A stretch of DNA of 33,880 bases from Nitrospinaceae bacterium UBA7883. Lineage in GTDB: Bacteria > Nitrospinota_A > UBA7883. A model generated the notes under the pieces. That model did not search any database. It saw only the letters and a list, made by a program, of their open reading frames with translations, and was not told the DNA's origin. The stretch's first letter is position 1, and every line of letters begins with the position of its first letter. Location of the stretch: positions 1,254 to 35,133 of the forward strand of contig DLRR01000023.1 of assembly GCA_002500605.1 (NCBI GenBank), written 5' to 3'. The position numbers and the translations under genes were made by a program. Below, one piece after another: positions 7,739 through 14,224 of this stretch.

Positions 7739-8644
7739 TTATCCTTGTAGGATTTCGGTGCCTATACCTCGATTGGTGAAAATTTCAAGTAATGCAGAGT
7801 GTGGCATCCTACCATCAATGATGTGAGCCTTAGGAACCCCTGCATCAAGAGCTGAAAAACAGGCTGAGACTTTTGGCAGCATTCCGCTGGCAATCACTTT
7901 ACTTTTTATCATTTTTTTTGTCTCTGACTTTTTTAAAGTTGAGATTAGCGCACCTTTTGCATCAAGGACACCTACTTCATCGGTCAGGAGAACAATTTTC
8001 TCAGCTGCCATAGCACCTGCTACTGCTGCTGCCACAAAATCCGCGTTTATATTAAACGTTTCGCCATTTTTATTGTGCCCAACCGGAGCGATGACTGGTA
8101 TGAACTCGCCTCGTAAGAGAAGTTCTAGTATCGCTATGTTCACGCTTGTCACTTGGCCTACCATTCCAATATCAATTATTTCAGGCCGATCGGTTGCTGG
8201 TCCTGGTTTTTCAACATAGAATTTTTTTGCCAATATTAGCTTTCCATCCTTGCCAGAGAGACCTACTGCATTTCCTCCGTGGGTGTTTATCATCGAAACA
8301 ATCTCTTGATTGACTTGTCCAACTAGTACCATTTGGACAATGTTGAGTGTTTCGTGGTCTGTGATGCGCATCCCTTCAATGAACTTCGATTCGATTTTCA
8401 TTTTTTTTAGAAGAGTGCTTATCTGAGGTCCACCACCATGAATAACAATTGGATTAATACCAATATGCTTTAACAGAGTAACATCACGGGCGAATCCTAT
8501 TTTTAGCTCCTTTTTTACCATGGCCGATCCGCCGTACTTGATGACGATTGTCTTACCACGAAATTTGCGCAAATACGGTAAGCACTCGTCAAGCACTTCT
8601 GCTTTGTCAACTAACTTATAAAGTTCTTCCCGATCTTTTTGCAT
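7739..8644 (-). CDS. argB: acetylglutamate kinase
   Basis: Phosphorylates N-acetylglutamate in arginine biosynthesis; cytosolic amino-acid kinase fold. Motifs seen are IKYGGSAM (35-42, phosphate-binding K36), VIHGGGPQIS (67-76) and NINADFVAAAVAGAMAAEKIVLLTD for nucleotide binding. The roughly 25-residue helix before KTIVIKYGG and the C-terminal TNRGIGTEI match the hexameric, arginine-inhibited type, so feedback inhibition by arginine is likely (inference). It is the last gene of a minus-strand unit with xerC and a small unknown gene, starting 32 nt after the latter. No other arg gene is in the window. Confidence 0.96.
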   Translation of the reverse strand: MQKDREELYKLVDKAEVLDECLPYLRKFRGKTIVIKYGGSAMVKKELKIGFARDVTLLKHIGINPIVIHGGGPQISTLLKKMKIESKFIEGMRITDHETLNIVQMVLVGQVNQEIVSMINTHGGNAVGLSGKDGKLILAKKFYVEKPGPATDRPEIIDIGMVGQVTSVNIAILELLLRGEFIPVIAPVGHNKNGETFNINADFVAAAVAGAMAAEKIVLLTDEVGVLDAKGALISTLKKSETKKMIKSKVIASGMLPKVSACFSALDAGVPKAHIIDGRMPHSALLEIFTNRGIGTEILQG

Positions 8645-8676
8645 AACGCCGGGATTTTAGCAGGTTAAACAAAAAT

Positions 8677-8967
8677 TTAAAATACGTGAAATATCCTTGG
8701 CCCATTGCTAGAAATGCTAAGGCCGCGCTGAAACGATTTGGTTTCCTTGTGTAAAGTTCCTGAATACTTAACTTTTTGACCACATTTTTGATTTTTGCTT
8801 AACAGTTCTGACTGGGAGGAGTAGGGAGAAGATGGTAGGTGGTGGTTTAGGTCTTCGGTAAGACCATTTGAAACTTCTTTTGCGGCAATCCTGAGTAGTC
8901 TAATGCTGCTTCTTTTTTTATTTTTTCCAGCTAGATAACCTGGTTTTAACCTTTGTTGCGTTGCCAT
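8677..8967 (-). CDS. small basic protein of unknown function between xerC and argB
   Basis: 96 aa; I do not recognise the family. The first 40 residues are rich in Lys and Arg (GKNKKRSSIRLLRIAAKEV) and look helical. The rest is Ser-rich and of low hydrophobicity, with no membrane segment or signal peptide. Support for a real gene is indirect. GGAG stands 10 nt before the ATG, the gap to the xerC stop is 19 nt and to argB 32 nt, and the frame fills most of an otherwise empty 340-nt gap on the operon strand. In many related bacteria hslV and hslU sit at this point, and this protein is not HslV. A chance frame remains possible. Confidence 0.5.
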   Translation of the reverse strand: MATQQRLKPGYLAGKNKKRSSIRLLRIAAKEVSNGLTEDLNHHLPSSPYSSQSELLSKNQKCGQKVKYSGTLHKETKSFQRGLSISSNGPRIFHVF

Positions 8968-8986
8968 TTTTTAAAAGCTCCATCAA

Positions 8987-9919
8987 TTAAGAAGTACTAA
9001 TTTTGTTTGCCCTTGGGTGGGACTTATCGTATGTTTTCATCAACTTATCAAGATTAACATGAGTGTACTTTTGGGTTGTTGATAGACTGCTGTGACCAAG
9101 CATCTCTTGAATGGATCTTAAGTCTGCACCACCTTCTAGCAAGTGTGTTGCGAAGCTATGGCGCAAGCGGTGAGGAGCAACTGGTCTATCAAAACCGGCC
9201 TTTTTTGCATTTCTGCTGACAGTTTCAAAAATAGATCGAACGGAAAGGCGGCTACCCCTATTGTTAATAAATACAGGAGTTCCAATGTCATCATTTGTGA
9301 CAGTCGGTCGTTTTTCCAAGAGTGCACTTAGCGCTTTTCCAGCAACTTTCCCGAATGGGCAAAGCCTCTCCTTCTTACCTTTGCCCTTCACAAGAATTGT
9401 CTTACGATCGAAGTCTATGTCCTCAAGACTCAGGGATGCCATTTCACTTGCCCTAATACCCGTTGCATAAAACAGTTCAAGAATTGTTTTATCTCGCTGT
9501 TTGTCCTGGTCTGGGGTTTCAACTAATGCGGTGACTTCATCGATAGTTAAAAAATCTGGCAGCGATTTTTGTTTTGAGGGGGTTTCAACAGCGGTGGCTG
9601 GATTTTTTGTGAGAACACCTAGTTGAATAAGCCGGCGAAATAATGAACGTAGAGATGAAAGCTTTCTTTCCATAGATGCAGGTGCATATCCTTGCTGATA
9701 AAGGTATCCAGCAAATGTTTTCACATGAGTTCTGCTAAGCGTAGAAACTGATGAATGATCGTTCCACATGGTCGTTTCTCGGAGGAACATAAAAAATTGG
9801 TTTAAATCTACAAAATATGAGCGCAAAGTGTGATCCGATGCCCCTCTCTCATGGGATAGATAATCTAAGAACGGCTCGATAACTGCTTTTTCTGGTGTGT
9901 TTGTTTTGCTAGTGCCCAT
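8987..9919 (-). CDS. xerC: tyrosine recombinase XerC/XerD
   Basis: Site-specific recombinase that resolves chromosome dimers at dif during division. 310 aa from the chosen ATG (9919), the normal Xer length. The N-terminal SAM-like core-binding domain (about 10-95) precedes the catalytic domain. All catalytic residues are visible: R156 (ATGIRASE), K180 (KGKGKKER), H250-x-x-R253 (HRLRHSFATHLL), H276 (LGHSSLSTTQKY) and the nucleophile Y285. An upstream in-frame codon (9994) would add 25 residues unlike any Xer N-terminus, so I rejected it. XerC and XerD cannot be told apart here. Its place divergent from the division cluster is sensible. It heads a minus-strand unit ending in argB. Confidence 0.94.
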   Translation of the reverse strand: MGTSKTNTPEKAVIEPFLDYLSHERGASDHTLRSYFVDLNQFFMFLRETTMWNDHSSVSTLSRTHVKTFAGYLYQQGYAPASMERKLSSLRSLFRRLIQLGVLTKNPATAVETPSKQKSLPDFLTIDEVTALVETPDQDKQRDKTILELFYATGIRASEMASLSLEDIDFDRKTILVKGKGKKERLCPFGKVAGKALSALLEKRPTVTNDDIGTPVFINNRGSRLSVRSIFETVSRNAKKAGFDRPVAPHRLRHSFATHLLEGGADLRSIQEMLGHSSLSTTQKYTHVNLDKLMKTYDKSHPRANKISTS

Positions 9920-9952
9920 AATGAAAATAATTGTGCAATAATAGTGCCCATA
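9910..9952. repeat. 11-bp direct repeat flanking the xerC start
   Basis: TAGTGCCCATA occurs at 9910-9920 and again at 9942-9952, 32 bp apart. The first copy covers the xerC start codon. On the coding strand it reads TATGGGCACTA, so the upstream copy also contains an ATG, but out of frame with xerC. Confidence 0.6.
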
Positions 9953-10063
9953 CTTACTATCAATAAAGTAACATTTTAAGTAGTTTAAAATCAAGATAGT
10001 AGGTTAGCTTGGAAATTGTAAAGATAAAATTACAATTCAATTATGTTGAAAAAACCTTAAATT

Positions 10064-10276
10064 TTGTAGATAGCTACTAACAAAACTGTTATTGGAAGAG
10101 GGTATCGACTCACTCCAAAATTGATGCTTGCCCTGTTTTACCCTTACCCAACTAAATCCACGGTTTCTCCATTTAAACTGGAGTTATTATCCAGAATTGT
10201 TTTGTTTAATAACATTAGGCAAGTTAATTTTTATTTTTTTGCAGCAGCCAGGAAAGGGCTAGCTGCCCGGTTTTTT
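10064..10276 (+). ncRNA. candidate small RNA or aborted leader upstream of mraZ
   Basis: A weak promoter, TTGTAG-17 nt-TGTTAT (10064-10092), is followed by two hairpins that exclude each other because they share CTGGAG: CTCCA/TGGAG (10167-10183) and CTGGA/TCCAG (10178-10194). The terminator-like stem at 10241-10276 comes next. The arrangement would fit a transcript of about 175 nt. It rests on pattern only; no known RNA family was recognised. Confidence 0.22.
10241..10276 (+). terminator. possible terminator ahead of the dcw promoters
   Basis: GCAGCAGCC, a 7-nt loop and GGCTAGCTGC form a 9-bp stem with one bulged A. After CCGG there is a run of six T. The 4-nt gap before the T-tract weakens the call. 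It would shield the dcw promoters from upstream transcription. Confidence 0.4.
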
Positions 10277-10325
10277 ATCAAGCCGCTAAAAGATTGTGCG
10301 ATACAAACCAGCAGGTCATTTTTTG

Positions 10326-10354
10326 TTGACAGTTAACATTAATTAACATACTAT
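10326..10354 (+). promoter_or_regulatory. sigma70-type promoter, distal, for the dcw cluster
   Basis: TTGACA (10326-10331), a 17-nt spacer and TACTAT (10349-10354). The spacer holds an imperfect palindrome, GTTAACATTAATTAAC, which could be an operator or just AT-rich sequence. A transcript would begin near 10361, about 185 nt before mraZ. Confidence 0.6.
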
Positions 10355-10473
10355 TACATATATTAGATTAAAATATAATTAAATTACTTTAAGTAATACA
10401 TTAACTTTTTTAAACTTAGCTATAATTATTTTTGTAATTGTTTGAATTTAGAAGAACTTAACCATTTTTTGGG

Positions 10474-10502
10474 TTGACAGTTTTCATCTAGTTCGCTAGC
10501 AT
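10474..10502 (+). promoter_or_regulatory. sigma70-type promoter, proximal, for mraZ
   Basis: TTGACA (10474-10479), exactly 17 nt, then TAGCAT (10497-10502). It lies 44 nt before the mraZ ATG and directly upstream of the AAAGTGT repeats, so it is the likely main promoter of the cluster. Confidence 0.7.
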
Positions 10503-10517
10503 TGGTCTTGGCGTCGT

Positions 10518-10534
10518 AAAGTGTACTAAAGTGT
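10518..10534 (+). promoter_or_regulatory. tandem AAAGTGT repeats, candidate MraZ operator
   Basis: AAAGTGT-ACT-AAAGTGT: two identical heptamers with a 10-bp period, between the -10 at 10502 and the mraZ ATG. MraZ proteins bind short direct repeats of 10-bp period upstream of their own operon. The AAAGTG(T/G)N3 form is the one described for Mollicutes. Position just downstream of the predicted transcription start suggests repression (inference). Confidence 0.65.
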
Positions 10535-10546
10535 CAAGGGTTGCCA

Positions 10547-10975
10547 ATGTTTATCGGTCATAGTTCAGCAAGTGTTGATCCAAAAGGAAGGGTGCATTTA
10601 CCTTCGAAGTTTCGAGATGTACTAGTTAAAAATTATGGCAGACCACTCATTTTGACTATTTCGGATCGATGCCTTGCTGGTTACCCGTCCAACTACTGGC
10701 TGGAGCGATACGAAGCGCTGGCAGCAGCAGAATACACACCAGAAAAGGGCGATTTGCTCAGGGCAATAACTGAAAATGCGGAAGAGTGCCCAATTAAAAA
10801 TGGGCGAATTCTACTTCCTGCTCGGCTAAGGAAATATGCTGGGATAGGTCATGACGTAGTTATTGTAGGTCGTATCAAGATGATTGAGATATGGTCAAAG
10901 GAAATCCATGCTGAGATCTCCGGAAAATACGATACAAAAGCACTTTCAGTGAAGCTAAGAGAAATTGGCTTTTAG
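10547..10975 (+). CDS. mraZ: transcriptional regulator MraZ
   Basis: DNA-binding regulator of the division and cell wall cluster, forming ring-like oligomers. 142 aa with two AbrB-like (SpoVT/AbrB) half-repeats: DPKGRVHLPSKFR (11-23) and IKNGRILLPARLR (83-95). The ATG at 10547 gives the family start MFIGHSS and has AAGGG six nt upstream. An in-frame TTG two codons earlier (10541) would abut that site, so I rejected it. Paired AAAGTGT repeats just upstream are its probable binding site, implying autoregulation. It is the first gene of the cluster, 101 nt ahead of rsmH. Confidence 0.96.
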   Translation: MFIGHSSASVDPKGRVHLPSKFRDVLVKNYGRPLILTISDRCLAGYPSNYWLERYEALAAAEYTPEKGDLLRAITENAEECPIKNGRILLPARLRKYAGIGHDVVIVGRIKMIEIWSKEIHAEISGKYDTKALSVKLREIGF

Positions 10976-10983
10976 GTTGTAAC

Positions 10984-11017
10984 TTTAAGTCAGTTTTTTT
11001 ATTAAAACTGACTTAAA
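10984..11017 (+). promoter_or_regulatory. perfect 14-bp stem-loop between mraZ and rsmH
   Basis: TTTAAGTCAGTTTT pairs without mismatch with AAAACTGACTTAAA around a 6-nt loop (TTTATT). No T-tract follows on either strand. It is therefore more likely an RNA processing or stability element, or a weak attenuator, than a terminator. Confidence 0.6.
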
Positions 11018-11076
11018 CCTGAACTTTTGGACACGGTGAAGGAGAAATTTCATCGATCAAGCTTGGGGGTAATGGT

Positions 11077-12006
11077 TTGATTCATTTCCCAGTTTTAATG
11101 GATGAAGTATTGCACTGGCTCCCTAGTAGGAAAAAGGGAATCGCATTAGACTCCACTCTTGGAGGTGGCGGTCATGCTGAGGCATTACTAAAAAGAGACC
11201 CAGACCTTCGTTTAATTGGCTTGGATAAGGATGTTGAAGCCATAACTAGGTCTCACAAACGACTAAAACAGTTTGAAGACAGAGTTGACTTGGTCAATTC
11301 TGGGTTTGAAGAACTGGACCAAGTTCTGGATGACCTAGAAATTAACTGCGTGGATTTAGTGATTATGGATGTAGGTGTATCTTCATTTCATCTTAATGAG
11401 CCAAAACGTGGTTTTTCGTTTTCTCAAAATGGGCTCTTGGATATGCGTTTTGACACAAGTGTTGGCACCAATGCATCAGATATTATCGCCCGCTCAAACG
11501 AGCGAGAGCTTGCAAGTATTTTTACTAGGTACGGTGAACAGAGCCAAGCACTAAAAGTGGCAAAGGCAATAATAAAAGAGCGTGCTAAATCTCCTATAAA
11601 AACAACTGTGCAACTTTCAAAGATAGTTGAAAGTGTCTTACCTAGGAAGCGGCGTGGTGCAATACATCCATCCACTAAGGTTTTTCAGGCGTTAAGAATA
11701 GCTGTTAACGATGAATTGGACGCTTTGAGTAAAGGCTTGAAACTGGCAGCCGAACGTCTTTGCATGGGTGGGAGGATGGCCGTAATTTCTTTCCATAGTT
11801 TGGAGGATCGTATAGTTAAAAGGACAATGCGTAATCTTGAGCCCCATTGTGTTTGTCCAAAAGAATCCCCCATATGTGTTTGTAACAATCCCGGTTATAT
11901 GAAGATATTAACAAAAAAACCTATTAGACCTAAACAACCAGAAGTTGAAACCAATCCTAGGTCACGAAGTGCCAAACTAAGGGTCGCCGAGAGGATCAAG
12001 GTTTGA
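11077..12006 (+). CDS. rsmH: 16S rRNA (cytosine1402-N4)-methyltransferase
   Basis: Methylates N4 of C1402 in the ribosomal decoding centre using S-adenosylmethionine. 309 aa, typical. The SAM-binding motif DSTLGGGGHAEALL starts at residue 25, and DVGVSSFHLNEPKRGFSF and ISFHSLEDRIVKR are the usual family blocks. The C-terminal Cys-rich turn (CVCPKESPICVCNNPG) and NPRSRSAKLRVAER are also typical. The start is TTG at 11077: it gives the expected MIHFPVLMDEVL, with GGGGGT about 8 nt upstream. The nearby ATG at 11072 is out of frame. It is the usual second gene of the cluster (formerly mraW). Confidence 0.96.
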   Translation: MIHFPVLMDEVLHWLPSRKKGIALDSTLGGGGHAEALLKRDPDLRLIGLDKDVEAITRSHKRLKQFEDRVDLVNSGFEELDQVLDDLEINCVDLVIMDVGVSSFHLNEPKRGFSFSQNGLLDMRFDTSVGTNASDIIARSNERELASIFTRYGEQSQALKVAKAIIKERAKSPIKTTVQLSKIVESVLPRKRRGAIHPSTKVFQALRIAVNDELDALSKGLKLAAERLCMGGRMAVISFHSLEDRIVKRTMRNLEPHCVCPKESPICVCNNPGYMKILTKKPIRPKQPEVETNPRSRSAKLRVAERIKV

Positions 12007-12027
12007 TTTGAGGAGAGTAAACTAAGC

Positions 12028-12333
12028 ATGTTCACTTATGCTAGAAACAGGGTAGAAGCAAGCAAGAGATCTGTGGCCATTTATGGCCTATCGGCAATTT
12101 TAATTACATTAGCGATGCTTCTCTACATATACCCCTCGATACGTTCCACTAGCTTGATGTATGAGTATGCTGATGCACTGAGCGAAAAAGAAAACCAGGT
12201 AATACTAAATAAGAAAATACGGTTGGAGATTTCCACCCTTAAATCCTATGACTTTATAGAAAAATATGCCACAGAGAAACTTGGATTTACAATGCCAGCC
12301 CAAGGGCAGGTGGTGATAATTGGGAAAAAATAG
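12028..12333 (+). CDS. ftsL: cell division protein FtsL
   Basis: Small bitopic membrane protein that forms the FtsQLB complex and activates FtsW-FtsI at the septum. 101 aa with a basic N-terminus, one membrane segment (about 18-40) and a short periplasmic helix/coiled coil (about 45-75), ending in EKYATEKLGFTMPAQGQVV, the characteristic FtsL tail. The sequence family is poorly conserved, so identity rests on topology, length, this tail and position between rsmH and ftsI. A GAGGAG site lies 12 nt before the ATG. Its last 14 nt overlap ftsI. Confidence 0.88.
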   Translation: MFTYARNRVEASKRSVAIYGLSAILITLAMLLYIYPSIRSTSLMYEYADALSEKENQVILNKKIRLEISTLKSYDFIEKYATEKLGFTMPAQGQVVIIGKK

Positions 12334-14224
12334 AAACCAAAGAAAAAAGAATAAGCCACTGTCAAAAAAGAGAAGCCCGAAGATTGTGGTGCGCACGCTT
12401 TTCGTTGGTGCTGCACTATTCTTATTTTTTGGGAGTCTTGCAGTCCGCCTCACTCAATTAACCCTTTTTTCAGGTGAAAGGGTTGAGAAATTTTCTGAGC
12501 AACAACGGTTTCGGTCGGTAAAGTTACATGCGCCACGTGGATATCTTTTCGACCGAAATCACAACGAGTTGGCAGTTTCTATCCCATTAATGTCTGCTTA
12601 TATAAATCCAAAAAAGGTTACAGATGCTAGAAGTGCTGCTAGGAATATTGCCTTTAGCATAGAGCCAAAAAATAACAAAAAAAGAAACATTCTTTTTAGA
12701 AAGCTACTTGCTAAGTTGAAAAGCTCTTCGAATAAAAAATTTGTCTGGATTAGTCGGAAGCTCGAACCAAAAATTTATGCTGGTTTAAAGAAAAAGAACA
12801 TCAAAGGCATTGGATTTGTCAGTGAATATAAACGCTTTTATCCAAAACGTGATGTGGCAGCAAAGATCATAGGCTTTTGTGGAATAGATAACCAAGGGCT
12901 ATCTGGTCTTGAATACCACTATGATGACTTGATTGAGCCAGTTCAAGCAAGGGCCAAAGTTAGAAGAGATGCCTTTGGGAGAGTTGTTTCCATGCCGAAG
13001 ACTTTGGATGTTTCGGAGGGAGCTAAGCCCATAAATATGATTCTCACCATAGACGAAAGGGTTCAATACATTGCTGAAAGAGCGCTGGAGAGAAAGGTCA
13101 TAGAAACTAACGCCAAAGGTGGTATTGCTATTGTGATGAACCCGCATACAGGGGGAATTCTAGCAATGGCCGAGCAGCCTAAATTTAATCCAAATAACTT
13201 TTCACACTACAATCCGGAACGGTGGAAAGCGCATGCGGTGTCTCATGCCATGGAGCCTGGCTCGACGTTCAAAGTGTTTGTGGCCGCAGCTGCGCTTGAG
13301 GAAAGGTTAACCAGTTCTAGAGATAAAATTTATTGCGAAAACGGAAAGTACAAGATTGGTCAGAGAATTATCAGTGAGGCGCATAATAGCCAATACAAGA
13401 ACCTTACCCTACTAGAAGTAATCGCCAAGTCTAGCAATATTGGTGCAGTAAAACTGGCTGAACGCCTTGGAAAGGAAAAACTGTTCAGCTATCTGACATC
13501 CTTTGGGTTTGGATTAAAGACTGGCATCGATTTGCCATACGAGAATTCGGGATTGTTGCGACCAGTTTCAAGTTGGTCATTGGGTTCTCTGCCATCTATA
13601 TCTTTTGGACAAGAGGTTTCTGTTACTCCAATTCAGCTTGCCACAGGAATTAGTGTTTTTGCTAACGGTGGCTATCTAGTTAGGCCTCATCTAGTTTTAG
13701 CCTATAAAAGAGATAACAAACTAGAAAAGATAATAAAGCCTTATATACGCCACCGAGTAATCTCAGAGGCCACGGCAAAAACTGTAGTGAAAATTATGGA
13801 AGGAGTAGTTACATCTGGCACAGGAGGAAAAGCAGCGCTATCTGGTTTTGAGGTTGCGGGGAAAACTGGTACTGCTCAAAAGATTGATAAGTTAACCAAA
13901 TCTTATTCAAGCGATAAGTTCTTATCCTCTTTTGTGGGGTTTTTCCCTGCTAATAATCCTAGGCTTGTCATTTTAGTTATGGTGGATGAGCCGGAGGGCA
14001 TTGCATGGGGTGGTTCTGTAGCGGCCCCTGTATTTTCTGAGATTGCATCGCGCTCAGCTAGGGCGCTACGGATAGTAGGAAGAAATACAGATAGGTATGT
14101 AATTGACTGGTCAAGGATGACTAACACAAATAATGACGAAGTTGTTAGTAATAAATCAAATGCTAGTGGTACCAAAGATCTCAACTTTAGTGGCCTGTTA
14201 TCGATTATTAAGCCTCTAATGTGA
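12320..14224 (+). CDS. ftsI: septal peptidoglycan transpeptidase FtsI (class B PBP, PBP3/PBP2-like)
   Basis: Cross-links peptidoglycan at the division septum together with FtsW. 634 aa: basic cytosolic tail, membrane anchor (about 23-46), PBP dimerisation domain beginning APRGYLFDRNHNELA (71-85) and transpeptidase domain. Catalytic motifs are intact: S315-T-F-K318 (PGSTFK), S371-S-N373 and K515-T-G-T (KTGTAQK). The start is TTG at 12320, overlapping the end of ftsL, with AGGTGG six nt upstream. The roughly 60-residue C-terminal tail after the transpeptidase domain is low-complexity and carries no recognisable PASTA repeat, although some relatives end in one. The stop codon overlaps the murE start. 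Confidence 0.96.
   Translation: MGKNRNQRKKNKPLSKKRSPKIVVRTLFVGAALFLFFGSLAVRLTQLTLFSGERVEKFSEQQRFRSVKLHAPRGYLFDRNHNELAVSIPLMSAYINPKKVTDARSAARNIAFSIEPKNNKKRNILFRKLLAKLKSSSNKKFVWISRKLEPKIYAGLKKKNIKGIGFVSEYKRFYPKRDVAAKIIGFCGIDNQGLSGLEYHYDDLIEPVQARAKVRRDAFGRVVSMPKTLDVSEGAKPINMILTIDERVQYIAERALERKVIETNAKGGIAIVMNPHTGGILAMAEQPKFNPNNFSHYNPERWKAHAVSHAMEPGSTFKVFVAAAALEERLTSSRDKIYCENGKYKIGQRIISEAHNSQYKNLTLLEVIAKSSNIGAVKLAERLGKEKLFSYLTSFGFGLKTGIDLPYENSGLLRPVSSWSLGSLPSISFGQEVSVTPIQLATGISVFANGGYLVRPHLVLAYKRDNKLEKIIKPYIRHRVISEATAKTVVKIMEGVVTSGTGGKAALSGFEVAGKTGTAQKIDKLTKSYSSDKFLSSFVGFFPANNPRLVILVMVDEPEGIAWGGSVAAPVFSEIASRSARALRIVGRNTDRYVIDWSRMTNTNNDEVVSNKSNASGTKDLNFSGLLSIIKPLM

Larger units (their letters stand above)
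9920..10546. other. gene-free divergent regulatory region between xerC and mraZ
   Basis: This is the only stretch longer than 300 nt without a convincing gene. It is strongly AT-rich, especially 10330-10450. It holds the direct repeat at the xerC start, a possible short transcript (10064-10276), two sigma70-type promoters facing the dcw cluster (10326-10354 and 10474-10502) and the AAAGTGT pair. A 71-codon frame at 10121-10336 looks spurious. Confidence 0.8.

Noticed and set aside
9920..9994. 25-residue N-terminal extension of xerC
   Set aside because: The extra residues do not resemble Xer proteins, and the ATG at 9919 gives normal length.
10121..10336. 71-codon frame between xerC and mraZ
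   Set aside because: No ribosome site, no family resemblance, and it runs through the terminator-like stem and into the distal promoter.
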